Positions 9,545 to 20,468 of a DNA stretch of 64,000 nucleotides are shown piece after piece. The position numbers and the translations under genes are program-made. The DNA is from Vitis vinifera (taxonomy: Eukaryota; Streptophyta; Magnoliopsida; Vitales; Vitaceae), in NCBI RefSeq assembly GCF_030704535.1, contig NC_081822.1, positions 11,277,001 through 11,341,000 on the forward strand, given 5' to 3'. Under the pieces are notes generated by a model that had not been told where the DNA came from, did not search any database, and worked only from the letters and a program-made list of their open reading frames with translations. How positions within the stretch are numbered: position 1 is the first letter of the stretch; each line of letters opens with the position of its first letter.

Positions 9545-12465
9545 TAAGCCATCATCCTGTTCCCTGTGTAGGGTGTACGTTCGCTTACTTCAGAAATGCT
9601 ACCTCTTGTTTCTCTACAGTCTTCCAACTTGCATTTCGGCACCGATACGCTCATCTCCTTCTTCTTTCCGGATCGTCTTCTCCCAAAAAGGTCTTCTGCT
9701 AATTCTTCTCCCAAATTTTATTTTCAACTCGTTTTTCTTCAATTTTTCTCTTTATTTAAACAAAAGAATCGACAAACTCTAATTTGAACTGACCATCGGG
9801 ACGCCTACCACTGAGAAAAAAAAAATGAAAAAATGAAAATTTTGAATTTTGTTTTATGTTCACTTGGTTTCCCTCACCTCAATTTGGCCGAATGGTTTTA
9901 CTAGGGTCAGTCTACTGTATCAGATAATGAAAACTTTACTAGGTAAGTATGTGATGCACTTTCCCTGCATTTTCTCTGCGACCAAACAGAATATATTTTA
10001 TGGTGTTTTTTTTTTCCTATTTATTTACTCTCTTTTGTGGTGTTCTCATATCTCTAGACTCTGTGTAGTAGCTGTGCAAATTTTATCAGTGCATTGAATT
10101 ATCTTGCACGAAAGCTCTAGCAAAATGAGGGGAAAGAAAAAAGAGGCTAATTGGCATTTCATCGAACATCTAGAACTCATATTTTACACCATATATGCAC
10201 AATTGTCCATTTATGTCTACGATGCACTGTAACTACGCATTGCTTGTTATAGAATTCCCTCCAATTAGAAATTGCATTTCTTATGAATTCATGAATACAA
10301 TATTATGTTTTCATATCTCTTGGAAATATTCTACAGACGCATTTTATACTCTTAGCATGTTCTGGAATTTATGTTTTATTTCTTTATTTTTTGGTTAGAA
10401 TACTCTGTTCACAGAATGGCTAGGCGGCTCCAACTTTACCCTTTTTTCCTGCTCGTTTTATTTCAATAATTATTCCTATTGCCTTTTTCATTTATAGGTT
10501 TAATCAACAAAGATGCAGTTTTAGAAGTAGTGGCCAGTACACACTTAAGTGCAGACTTACCAGGGAAAAAGAATCTCCTTCCCTGAGGACCAAGGAATCT
10601 CCCTCCCCGGGTCCTTCTTCATTGATAAGGGAACCTCACAAATACTTCGATCAGGTACTTATTACCGTTCGTTCTGGAGATGGAGGCCATGGTGCAATTC
10701 TTAGCATGCCTAACCAGAGAGCTCCTTCAAAGCCACAAGGAAAACATGATAAGGATAAGATGAGGAAGAAAAGTTCGTATAAGAGGGATTTTGATGGTTC
10801 ACTTATCCTTCCTATGGGTGGACATGGAGGGGGTGTGATAATTTATGCAGATGAGGGAGAAGATTCATTACTGGAGTTTCACAAGAAGAGCCGGCACAAT
10901 GCAAAGCGTGGGGGAAATGTTGATGCCATGGGTGTTTTAACATCCCAATTGCATGATGGACTTGCTGCACCGACACTGCGTATTCCTGTGCCTGTAGGTT
11001 TGTATGTTACCTGCATTGTTGATTTTATTAAGACTTGTGGTAGATTTTCATGCCTTTATGCTAGTAATGGAATGGGAATCATCAGAGAGAGGATCCGACA
11101 AATGAAAAGCATATGATATGGTTAATATCTTAAACAAGGTTGTACATTTTCATGTAAATTCTTTTATTAATTTTGCTTATGCAACAGGCACAGTTGTAAA
11201 GCGTAAGCGAGGGAAGCTTCTGGCAGATCTAGCACAACCAGGCGATGAAATTCTCGTGGCAAGGGGTGGGCAAGGAGGGGTGAGCCATCCCTTTTTTTTT
11301 TTCCAGCATCTTGTATCTGTGGTACTCAATATTGAGGTTGATGCATTTGGCTACACTGATGATCTTTCCTTCTTGATTTTCCATGAAATATCAGTTCTTG
11401 TAATTGATTGAATGGTATTCTTGAAAGTTTTAGTTTACTGGATTTTGAAAAATAAGATTTAGTTGAACTGAGAAGGTTATTTTGGTTTATTTTTTAGGTT
11501 TCTTCTGCACATACACCTCACCGGTATCTATTCATCTGATGTTATTGTTAACGCACTTGAACCTGCATACTCCATCTTGATCAGTAATATGCCTTATCTT
11601 TTGTTTGTGGCAGATTAGCTTGATAGAAATGCCAGAGCATAAAAGGAAAAAATTGATGGCTTTAACCACAAATGTGATGAGAGATGACAATGATAAGGTA
11701 AAGAGGAAGATTGCACATTATGTTTTCTTTTTAATGATTAATTCATATTTCTTCAAAAACATCTCATTTAAGCTTCATGCAGCCTTGCAAGTGGATCTAA
11801 TCATATAACGTATTCTCATGCAACCATTTTGGCTTGACTAGCTCCTGTCTTGCGTTCTATTTTTTTTTTTGTAAATGGAATTCCTCATAACCATATAAAT
11901 CAGACACGGTCTCTCTAACGTTGTTCCAAATTGTGTTAGAGCATGCACTAATCTTGTTTTCTCTGAATGGGTATCTATTAATTTATTTATTCATCCTTTT
12001 GGGCAGGCATTTCTAAATTTGTCTATTCTAATTTCAGTATTGTTCTTGATGTGTTGAAATGCAACTAAATTAGAGCTTCCAAACATAGCAGGAATATGGA
12101 GTGGATACAAAGCTATAAATGGTAACCTTGATATTTTAACAATCAAAGCTTGGAGGGTAAAATAAGTTTATTGAAAGTTGGGCCCGTGAATTACATGCAA
12201 TGAGCTAGTTACTGAAGTAAAAGTGGTAGGCCTGTGAAATGGTAACCTTTGTAGTTTATCAACCAAAGCTAGGGAAATGAAAGAAGTTTACTGAAAGTTA
12301 GCGCTGTAATTTGCATGCAGTGAGCTAGTTATAAAAGCATCATAATTTGACAAATTTAATATGCCAGTACTATTTTGCGCAAGCATCAGGTTGATGGAAT
12401 ATTTTTTAGTCATTTTGGAAACCTAATTATCATATGTTTGCATTTATATGTTTGATCTTTTTTTG
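9545..12465 (+). repeat. Segmental tandem duplication, copy B (OBGC2 5' half)
   Basis: Counterpart of 4165-7015. In this copy the homologous block runs on into the remaining exons of the gene. Within the last shared intron, an imperfect tandem repeat at about 12119-12330 matches one at about 6674-6890 in copy A. Confidence 0.85.
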
Positions 12466-13818
12466 TTTTAATTTTTTTATAGGCAACATCAAGATTTATA
12501 TATTTGATCATGAATGCATTTCCATGATCCAATATATTCCAAATATCAGCCATCTTGACTTGACATTTATATAGTTTATCATGAATGCATGTCATGGTCC
12601 AGTAGATTCCAAATAGTTTCTCTAATAGATCATCAAACCTTAACCATCCTGATTGTAAGGATGGTAAAGCCTTGCCCTTGTGTTTCTAGATAATAATCAA
12701 ATTCCAAATAAAATAAAATCTGTACCATGTCAGTGGGGCCCCCTCCCTTGTGTTCAACAGGAATGCACACATGAACTAGGTTAAACACTTCACTAGGCAA
12801 CTTTTAAGCATGCATGCTATGTTTTCACTTGATCAAGAAGAAATCTTATACATTGATATGTTTTGAAATGAGGTAATGCATGTCAATAATACTACTATTT
12901 ATGGCTAGCTAATGTTTGTAGGTGATTTGCCTTCCTATCTTACAAATGTATTTGTTGGTTTCAATTAATTGCAGGTTTTAGTCCTTGGTCAGCCTGGGGA
13001 GGAGGTTAGTTTGGAGTTGATACTACGGGTAGTGGCTGATGTTGGTCTTGTTGTAAGTATTGCTTTTGGTTCCCCTTTTGCTTTTATCACTCTTGAACAT
13101 TCACACATCTGTGGTTTCTTGAGTAACTGGGTTCTCATGGTGTCATAGCTGACAAAGCCCTTTCTGTAGTAAAACATCCATGACTCAACGATGACTATAT
13201 ATAAAAAATGAGTGGCTTATAGAAATTCCTAACCTTGGTACTTCACTTATCTAGCACTGATAAATCAAACTTGATTTTGTGGACTTTCTCCATCCAATCA
13301 TTTTTTGGTTAGCTTCCACACTGAATTAACCAGCAGCCATCTATATTGTTATTTCTCTAAAAGAAAAATATTTTGAAGTGTTATCCATATTATGACGTTT
13401 TAAGACTATTTTTTGATACAAACAAGTTGACTTATTTCGAAGTTTGGTCTGTCTGAATAAACCTAACTTGAACCTGTATGAACCCAACCAATTGGTCATA
13501 ATCCATAAACATGTGAATAACCTGTCTTTAAATTTAGGGAAAAGAATATGCACCACATTCATTGTATCTTACCTACTTAACTATAGGACTATTTGAATGG
13601 TTGGGATCCTTTCTAAATGAAGAATCTGATTTGGATGACAATGATAATATAGGTGGTGTGAAAATTTTCTTATTGTGAATGAATCAAATGGGTTCTTAAT
13701 TTTTCAGTGTTTTGGACTTCAGTTGTTGCAAAAGAATTTATTTTGGGAACTTTAAATAATATCCATTGCAGCAGGGGATTATGGGAACCATTTTGAGGAT
13801 TTTGCATTTTGGAGTTTA

Positions 13819-13851
<33 letters not shown>

Positions 13852-16846
13852 TGTTAGCTTAAATTGAATAGCAAGAGTTTTACTGGAGAGAATAACAATG
13901 GAGAATGATAATGAAATGAAAAATATCAGCAAAGTTGTTCATTATTTTCATGGTTGAAATTTCTAATAAGCTTTATTCTCAACCTGGGTATTGGTCCATT
14001 TTGATTAAATTGGCTCATTTGTCTAAGCATGTGATAAGAGTACTAGATTATAGGTTAATATTACATATAGCAAGTAGAGTAGTTTTCAAATTGCTAGAAA
14101 TTTACTTGCTCTTGTTCTTAGGGACTTCCAAATGCTGGAAAATCTACCCTATTGGCTGCTATTACACTTGCAAAACCTGATATTGCTGATTATCCTTTCA
14201 CCACATTAATGCCAAACCTTGGACGCCTTGATGGTGACCCCAGTTTAGGGGCAGGGAAGTATTCATCAGAAGCAACATTAGCAGATCTACCTGGTCTTAT
14301 TGAAGGTGCTCATCTAGGGAAGGTATTTCACTTGTTGCATCTTGTTCAACAGCTTATTCTAAAGGTCAAAGTTGTTAAACTTGAAGCCTTGTCATCTTGT
14401 AGGGTTTAGGTCGCAATTTCTTGAGACACTTGAGGAGGACACGGCTTTTGGTCCATGTTGTTGATGCTGCTGCTGAGGACCCTGTGAAGGACTACAGAAC
14501 TGTCAAAGAAGTATATCTTGAATCTCATATTTTGTCTTGCTTCATCATTTCTTCTCTAGAGTTCCTTGTTCACTTGACTTTCATGTTTAGATTTTGGGCC
14601 TGATTAATATTATTGCCATTAACGAATCAATCTGAAATATTTATGAGTAAGGTGGACCCTGGCTGGATATAAGTTAGAGAATTCAGGTCTATATTGTTGG
14701 GTTCCATTGTAATTGGATATGAAGACCCTATTTGAGTAATAATTGTTACAAAGACCTATTTACATTATATATGTCGCATAAGATGTTCTTTTTTTCCCCT
14801 AATAAAATTGTTATCTTAGATTTTGCATGTATCAAATATATAAAGCCAAAGGTTTCTATTCATTCCATTATTCAGCTATTCAAAGCATTTAGCACCATCT
14901 TATACTCAAAACCTGAGGACTGACTCAGTACTGAAAATTCCAGGTGCTCTCTCTTTGATCCTAATCATTTGAATTGAAATGAAAATCATGTGCAAAGCTT
15001 TATCTTCTGTGCCGACTATAAGAGCTAACTCAGCAAGTTTGAACTTGTCATTAAGAGATGAGATGAGTACCCAGATACTACTTTGGGCTACAAGGCTTAT
15101 GGCTGTCTCAAACAATTTGACCACTCGCACATTGACCCTATTGCATGTTTAGAGCAATAGTGGCAAATAAATTGTGTTTTTTTTTTTTTTCATTATGTAT
15201 CTATTTCATCATTGAGGAGCAGTATGGTTGAGTGGAAGATTTTGCCAAGACAAGAGGATGGAAAAAAGGATCTGAGTTGGGTTGTAAAGAAGGGTTTTCT
15301 AGTGGTGTATTAGTTAATAATATGGTTCCTGCGAGAGTATAATGGTGAAAAAGGACTTATGATACTAACCCCAAATTGGAGGGACAAAGCTGAGTTGAGT
15401 ATGCAAGTTTTGATGGTGGTCAGATTGCAGGGCTAGAGATTGCTCCTTCATAAAGGAGCCTGTAAGGAAAGTATTTTGAAGATAATGATGATTAGTTCTT
15501 TTCTCTGTGATTAGCTTTTCTTATTTTAATTTTTTATTTCTGGCTCTGGACTATTTTGAACTATGAGATATTTCAAGTATGATTGGCATGGTTAATCTGA
15601 GCTACAAACTCCAGTACTTATAATGAATCAGATGCTGAATCTTTTATTTTTTATTCTCCCCGCTTATATTTATTAAAACAACAGGTTTTCTGATTTTGCA
15701 GGAACTGCGGATGTACAATCCTAATTACCTTGAACGGCCATACGTTGTGGTGTTAAATAAAATTGACATTCCTAAGGCATGGAGCTGAAATTTTTTAATT
15801 TTGGTGGAATCTTGTTAATAAATTGGTTTTATTTTTCTGCCAGTGAATCATGTTTTGTGGTATTACCGTCCTGATTGAGATATATATATATTGCTTGCTG
15901 TTCCAGGCAATGGATAGACTTCCATCTTTGACTCAAGAAATAATGAAAATTGGAAGTGAGCAGATACCTTCCTCGTCTCAAAACGGCACTGAAGATGCAA
16001 TTCAGTCATTGCCTTCTGACAGTGAAGGTGCAAATGTTCTTTCTTTGGATTTTCCTGATAAAGATAGGAAGGATAAAGAAATTGAGGACTACCCATGGCC
16101 CCTTGCTGTTGTTGGTGTCAGTGTTTTGTAAGTTCATCAGCTACTTACTAAGCTTTGTCTTATATGCTTATCTGATTGTTTCTATCTGACCTTTTGATCA
16201 TTTGTAGCTAACAAGGCCAAAAATGGAGATTGCTCAAAAGTATCATTAAAAATGAATTAGCAAAAGGATATTCTTGAAAGAACTGACTGGTTTTCTTGGA
16301 TTCCTATGGGGGCACTTAAATGGTCATTATTTAGCTAGAGTGGGGTGCCTTGGTGTTAAAAAACATTTTTGGCATTGTGCTTCCTGTGTGTATTCTACAG
16401 CGGTTTGGTAGGAAGTCTTTGTTCATTGAGGAAAATATCTTCTCCTTGCTTGATATGCCTTCCTCTCTCTCTTTCTCTCTCCCAATCAAATTTCATTCCC
16501 ACTATGAGCAGCAGAAACATTGGAGCGTGTCTTTAAATTTTGAAGGCTAAACTCCATTAGCCTCTCCGGCATTCTTTTATAATAACAAAAAACCTCTCCC
16601 AAGGCTTCTGGCCCTATCTCTGACCTCGCTTTTGATAAATTAGATTTGTTTTCAAATTTCAATTGATTTCCAAGAATAGTAAGATTTGGCTTCAACAAGT
16701 TTTTTGATATCATTGTGATTGTTTCACCATTCTAAGTGTTTCTTTTGTATTGCTTTTTTTTTTCTTTCAGGAAAGGCATAAGGGTAAATGAGATGTTGAA
16801 GGAGATAAGGGCAGCTTTAAGGAAGTGCCAAGATGCCAATGGATAA
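10498..16846 (+). CDS. OBGC2: Obg-family GTPase, OBGC2-like (organellar)
   Basis: Nine exons join in frame: 10498-10997, 11188-11279, 11614-11697, 12975-13052, 14122-14322, 14403-14510, 15702-15776, 15907-16127 and 16771-16846. They give 477 residues without the N-terminal targeting part. The Obg fold comes first ([54 protein letters not shown]). The GTPase domain follows: P-loop GLPNAGKST at the start of the 14122 exon, G2 YPFTT, G3 [11 protein letters not shown]4 NKID, G5 near VGVSVL. It lacks the C-terminal OCT domain, as rice OBGC2 does. Obg GTPases act in organelle ribosome assembly. The 5' end is unsettled. A good donor at 9943 (ag|gtaagtat) joins to 10498 but leaves no ATG in frame. 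An ORF from ATG 9596 (MLPLVSLQSSNLHF...) looks like a transit peptide but needs a weaker donor. The intron 15777-15906 has a GC donor. Confidence 0.88.
12494..12617 (+). repeat. Imperfect tandem repeat in OBGC2 intron
   Basis: Two units with a period of about 75 bp share 'atcatgaatgcat', a 'catgatcca' or 'catggtcca' block, and 'attccaaata'. They lie just after the end of the duplicated block, in the long intron after exon 4. Confidence 0.6.
13819..13851. repeat. (TAA)n microsatellite in OBGC2 intron
   Basis: About eleven units of TAA in the intron between the 12975 and 14122 exons. Confidence 0.9.
16539..16600 (+). repeat. Short dispersed repeat, copy 1 (OBGC2 last intron)
   Basis: The order 'ttttgaagg', 'taaac', 'cctctcc', 'ttttataata' and an A run followed by 'ctctc' also occurs at 25765-25829. 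Both copies follow a TC-rich tract. Probably two old copies of a non-autonomous element. Confidence 0.55.
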
Positions 16847-18446
16847 TTGAAACCAAGCATGAGACCATGATGGTCTGGAAGCTGTGAATTATCTTGACAC
16901 TGAACTGACCTGATCAAGTCACCAGCTTTTGAATGTGGTGCTAACAAAAATTTGGGCTCAAATGCATAAACCCCTGAAACTTTGTCCGCGCCTTGCCATT
17001 TAAAGCTACAGTATGCATCCGAAGTGCAACATCTTGGGCACGATTTTAATCCTATGCTGAAAATTGTATACAATACTCAGTTGCTTAACCTGTCCTCCCC
17101 ATGGCTCCCCACATTTTTAATGTTTCTCACACCTTGGAATCCTCAGTAAAGGATCCTTAGGCTTCTCACATGGTCTTGCATCTTACACTTTCTTAGTTTT
17201 GTTCCAGTTATATTTCTTATGTGAAATGGCTATGCAAGCAATTTGTGTTTAACAAGTAGCATGTATAACTGCGACTGCATACGGGCATTTATAGGTGGTT
17301 GTGAGTGAATTACTGGAGGCCAAAATAATAGAGATTCTTGATTTTAAGCATTTTACTTTGGGGCGGTAAAGTTTGATATGATTCATTAATATGATTCTAA
17401 TCTTACGCCGTTTTCATGAGTTTGGCTTTAGGTTAATTGAATCGTGAACATGTCATATTGAAAGGTTAATTATATGGATTCGATTAAGTGCAATCTTGAC
17501 TTGTATTAAACATGATGTGATTATTGAATGGTTATATGGTGCGTTATCTGTTTAATGATTAGGTCATGTTTGGATTTTATCTTTATCTTAATAACAATTC
17601 TCAGTTGTATTTGGATTAACCAATGTAGTCAAGTATCTAAAGTTTTAGCACGATGTCTGTCACTTGCCCTGTACCTCTCCGGCTCTCCCCACCCACCTCC
17701 GCTGGCTCGAGGCTCCAGCCACACAAGTTTACCCTGAACCCTTGATTGGGCCTATAATTTTCAGGGCCGAGTCTGGGCGGGCCCATTTACACCCTTGAGG
17801 CGTAGAAATACAGGGTTGGCCTGGGCTTAACATAGTTTGGAAGCCTCGATGAATTGTACCCCAAATTGTCCTGTCTTACCTGTAAGGCTGGGCCTGGGCT
17901 CAGCCTTGCGTTGGAAATGCAAGCCTGCGGTGAAGACGCTAGGCCTGAGGCCGCGAGGCTGAACCGTGAAGATTCAGTATGAGAGTGTGAAGTAAATAGC
18001 GGAGAAGGAAAACTGGGAAAAGTGGGGCCCAAGGGGTTTGCATGAAATCCCAAGTGGCTGCCGAGCGTGCAGCTGAATGGCATGCAGGCCTCACCACCGC
18101 ATGGGAGCAGTCACACGTATCAAGCAGCCATACCAATTAGTCATGTGCTATATTTGGGATTCCCAACATGGGCTTATCCACAACCGATTGCCCCCAGCCC
18201 AAAAATAAATGCTAAATTGCTATTTAAACAAAACCCTTCAAAACCTCTTTCTTCTAGTCAGCCACCAGAGCTTTTGTACAAGAAACAAAAACAAAAAAAA
18301 CGCCTAAGCCAAGTGTTGTCCAAGAGAGAAGCCCAGTGTGGTTTAGCAATGACACGATCAGACACGTTCATCATGCCAAGTATCAGTCCGAGCCTACCAG
18401 TTCAGACACGTTTCAGTACAGCTCTCTTTCTCTCAAGCTCATGCAA
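16847..18446. other. Intergenic region between OBGC2 and DREB2D-like genes
   Basis: The first few hundred bases are likely the OBGC2 3' UTR. A more GC-rich patch at about 17660-18110 holds several open frames, but none resembles a protein I know, and its words (ggcctgggct and similar) look like low-complexity sequence. Confidence 0.45.
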
Positions 18447-18454
18447 TATAAATA
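18447..18454 (+). promoter_or_regulatory. TATA box of the DREB2D-like gene
   Basis: 'tataaata' lies 73 bp upstream of the ATG at 18527, a spacing that leaves a short 5' UTR of about 40 bases. Confidence 0.6.
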
Positions 18455-18526
18455 CTAGAGACCTTAAGGGGGGGCTGTGCCTATCACTAAAATCAATCAG
18501 CTCCCCCCCTCCCCTCCCTCTCCACA

Positions 18527-19213
18527 ATGTTGAAATCACCAAGCATGGGCGTCGGAGAGAGAAAACAAGCGAAGAAAACCGCACAAGCCAGTTCCAGAAA
18601 AGGGTGCATGAGAGGCAAAGGTGGTCCAGAGAATGCTATGTGCACTTACAAAGGAGTTCGCCAGAGAACATGGGGCAAATGGGTGGCCGAAATTCGCGAA
18701 CCCAATCGCGGTGCTCGTCTCTGGTTAGGGACCTTCGACACCTCCTATGAAGCTGCCATCGCTTATGATGCTGCCGCCCGTAAACTCTACGGCCCCGAGG
18801 CAAAGCTTAATTTGCCTGAACTATGCGCTCAGCCTCCTGCCAACACTCAATTCACCCATAACCAAATCCCTCCCAATCCAAATATCACACCTCCATCTCT
18901 TACCCCTCTACCCCGGCCTAACATCCAAACACCGCCATATCACAAGTACTCAGTGGTCCCCTCTCCTGCTACCCAAGAGGTTCCGCCCCATGCCAAACCA
19001 ACCGCTATCAACGAGAAAAACGGGGAAAATGATGATGGAATGGAGGGTGTTTGGGCAAACATGAACGTGACCTTGCCTAAGGTTGACGACTCTTTATGGA
19101 CTGAGACTCTGATGTCAATGGATTTCCCTGCCTTCGATGATACTGAAATTTTCGGGAGCAACCTCGTCGATGGAAACAGCTGGGAAATGTTGCAGTCTCC
19201 CTGGCGCACGTGA
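18527..19213 (+). CDS. DREB2D: AP2/ERF transcription factor, DREB2D-like (subgroup A-2)
   Basis: An intronless frame of 228 codons from ATG 18527 to TGA 19211-19213. A basic N-terminus with [16 protein letters not shown], the DREB2 signature and likely nuclear signal, leads into one AP2 domain at about residues 40-98 ([20 protein letters not shown], then [23 protein letters not shown]). Val at domain position 14 and Glu at 19 (residues 53 and 58) are the DREB-type pair for binding the DRE core A/GCCGAC. The middle is Pro-rich and the C-terminus acidic ([19 protein letters not shown]), typical of an activation region. The N-terminus and AP2 domain match what I recall of Arabidopsis DREB2D (At1g75490) better than DREB2A. 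Family members act in drought and heat responses. A second in-frame ATG at codon 7 is a possible alternative start. The neighbour WAT1 gene supports orthology. Confidence 0.92.
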   Translation: MLKSPSMGVGERKQAKKTAQASSRKGCMRGKGGPENAMCTYKGVRQRTWGKWVAEIREPNRGARLWLGTFDTSYEAAIAYDAAARKLYGPEAKLNLPELCAQPPANTQFTHNQIPPNPNITPPSLTPLPRPNIQTPPYHKYSVVPSPATQEVPPHAKPTAINEKNGENDDGMEGVWANMNVTLPKVDDSLWTETLMSMDFPAFDDTEIFGSNLVDGNSWEMLQSPWRT

Positions 19214-20468
19214 TTTAATCTTCCTGGAATAATATACATAAAAACTCCCGGCTATGCCTCTACGCTTATGCCTCTATGCTATATGTGTTTGTGTGTATGT
19301 CTATGTCATGATGTCTATGTGTCAGGTATGAATATGGATGGATGGAACTATACATATGCTCTCTGTAGACTGTATGTACACTAACAGCCATGACATCGCT
19401 TGGGTTTTTTTGACCTCGTTTGTCATGGCTATTGCATGCATAAAACATGTGGGGTGTCTATATGTATGTATGAATAAATGGATGTGTATAAACTGTGTGC
19501 TCCTTTTCACATGTCCCTTTTTTTTTTTTTTTTTCTGAAATAAATTTCATATTCAACGTATATATATATGTCACATACATGGTACGTTCAACAAAATCCC
19601 ATTTCTGTGGTTATGTCCTGTCTGTGGCAGCTGTGGATGCTGACGAAGATGACGTTGGCCTTTGGTTGAAGGTCTTTGGACCCATCCACTTTACCCTTAT
19701 TCATCGTTTTCTCCCTCATGTACATATGCCACTTCTCAATTAACATGAACCACCAAGCTTCCGTTCAGATTTTTGAAGCTATCCGAAGCTCCATCAAACA
19801 TGACTTAATTAAATTAAACTGTCCCCGATTATCATGATCATGACGTTGCCTGTTTGATATTCACATATATACATATATTCATGTGTCATATTAGCTAGCA
19901 TCTCAATTCATATGCATGAAATCATGCGAGTAGGAACCACAAATTTTTACAAGGGGTGGAAGAGAAGATGATGGTATGTGCTGATTAGATTGCTATATCA
20001 ATCTTAAATACATAAAGGAGATAGTGAGAGACAAAGAGAAGACAGTGGCATGTGCTGAAGCTCCTCTCTTAGGGTGTATAAGATAAAGGAGATACGCTAT
20101 CTGATAAGACTTCGTGCGTATAGTTTCGGTTGACGACGTTGTCTCCAACGAACAACGTCTCCAACGAACAACGTCTTCAATTTTTGGGTTTTCGACGAAG
20201 AGTTATGGGCATGGATCCGAGTCTTGCGGACATCGTGTCGTACGCTCAGCATCGAAGCCGACACCGCAGGTGGAACCCACACGCGATACTTTATTTATTT
20301 ATAACCTGGGAACTTTGTACTAATCCATGGAATAAACGTATCGCCTGATCACCAAGCGTAGAGGCGCTGGGGGGATGCCTGATGCAACCGTAAACCGTAA
20401 ACCGTTAACCATAAACCATATTTGATAGGAAAGACGGAACTTTGTAGATCAAATAAATGGCCGTGTCA
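19214..20468. other. Intergenic region after the DREB2D-like gene
   Basis: Likely 3' UTR to about 19550, with a T run and a short TA tract. From about 20100 to 20300 the DNA is richer in GC and CG and resembles a fragment of a repeated element. No gene is supported. Confidence 0.45.
20141..20172 (+). repeat. 16-bp perfect tandem repeat
   Basis: The unit 'gtctccaacgaacaac' occurs twice in a row and is followed by the start of a third ('gtcttcaa'). It lies in an unusually CG-rich patch. Confidence 0.85.

Noticed and set aside
18067-18750. 227-codon plus-strand frame overlapping the DREB2D-like gene
   Set aside because: It runs through the promoter, TATA box and start of the AP2 gene in another frame, is rich in Ser and Pro, and shows no domain. 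It is a shadow of the AP2 coding sequence.
20390-20420. Telomere-like repeats ('aaccgtaaaccgtaaacc')
   Set aside because: The unit is not the plant telomere heptamer and only about three irregular units are present.
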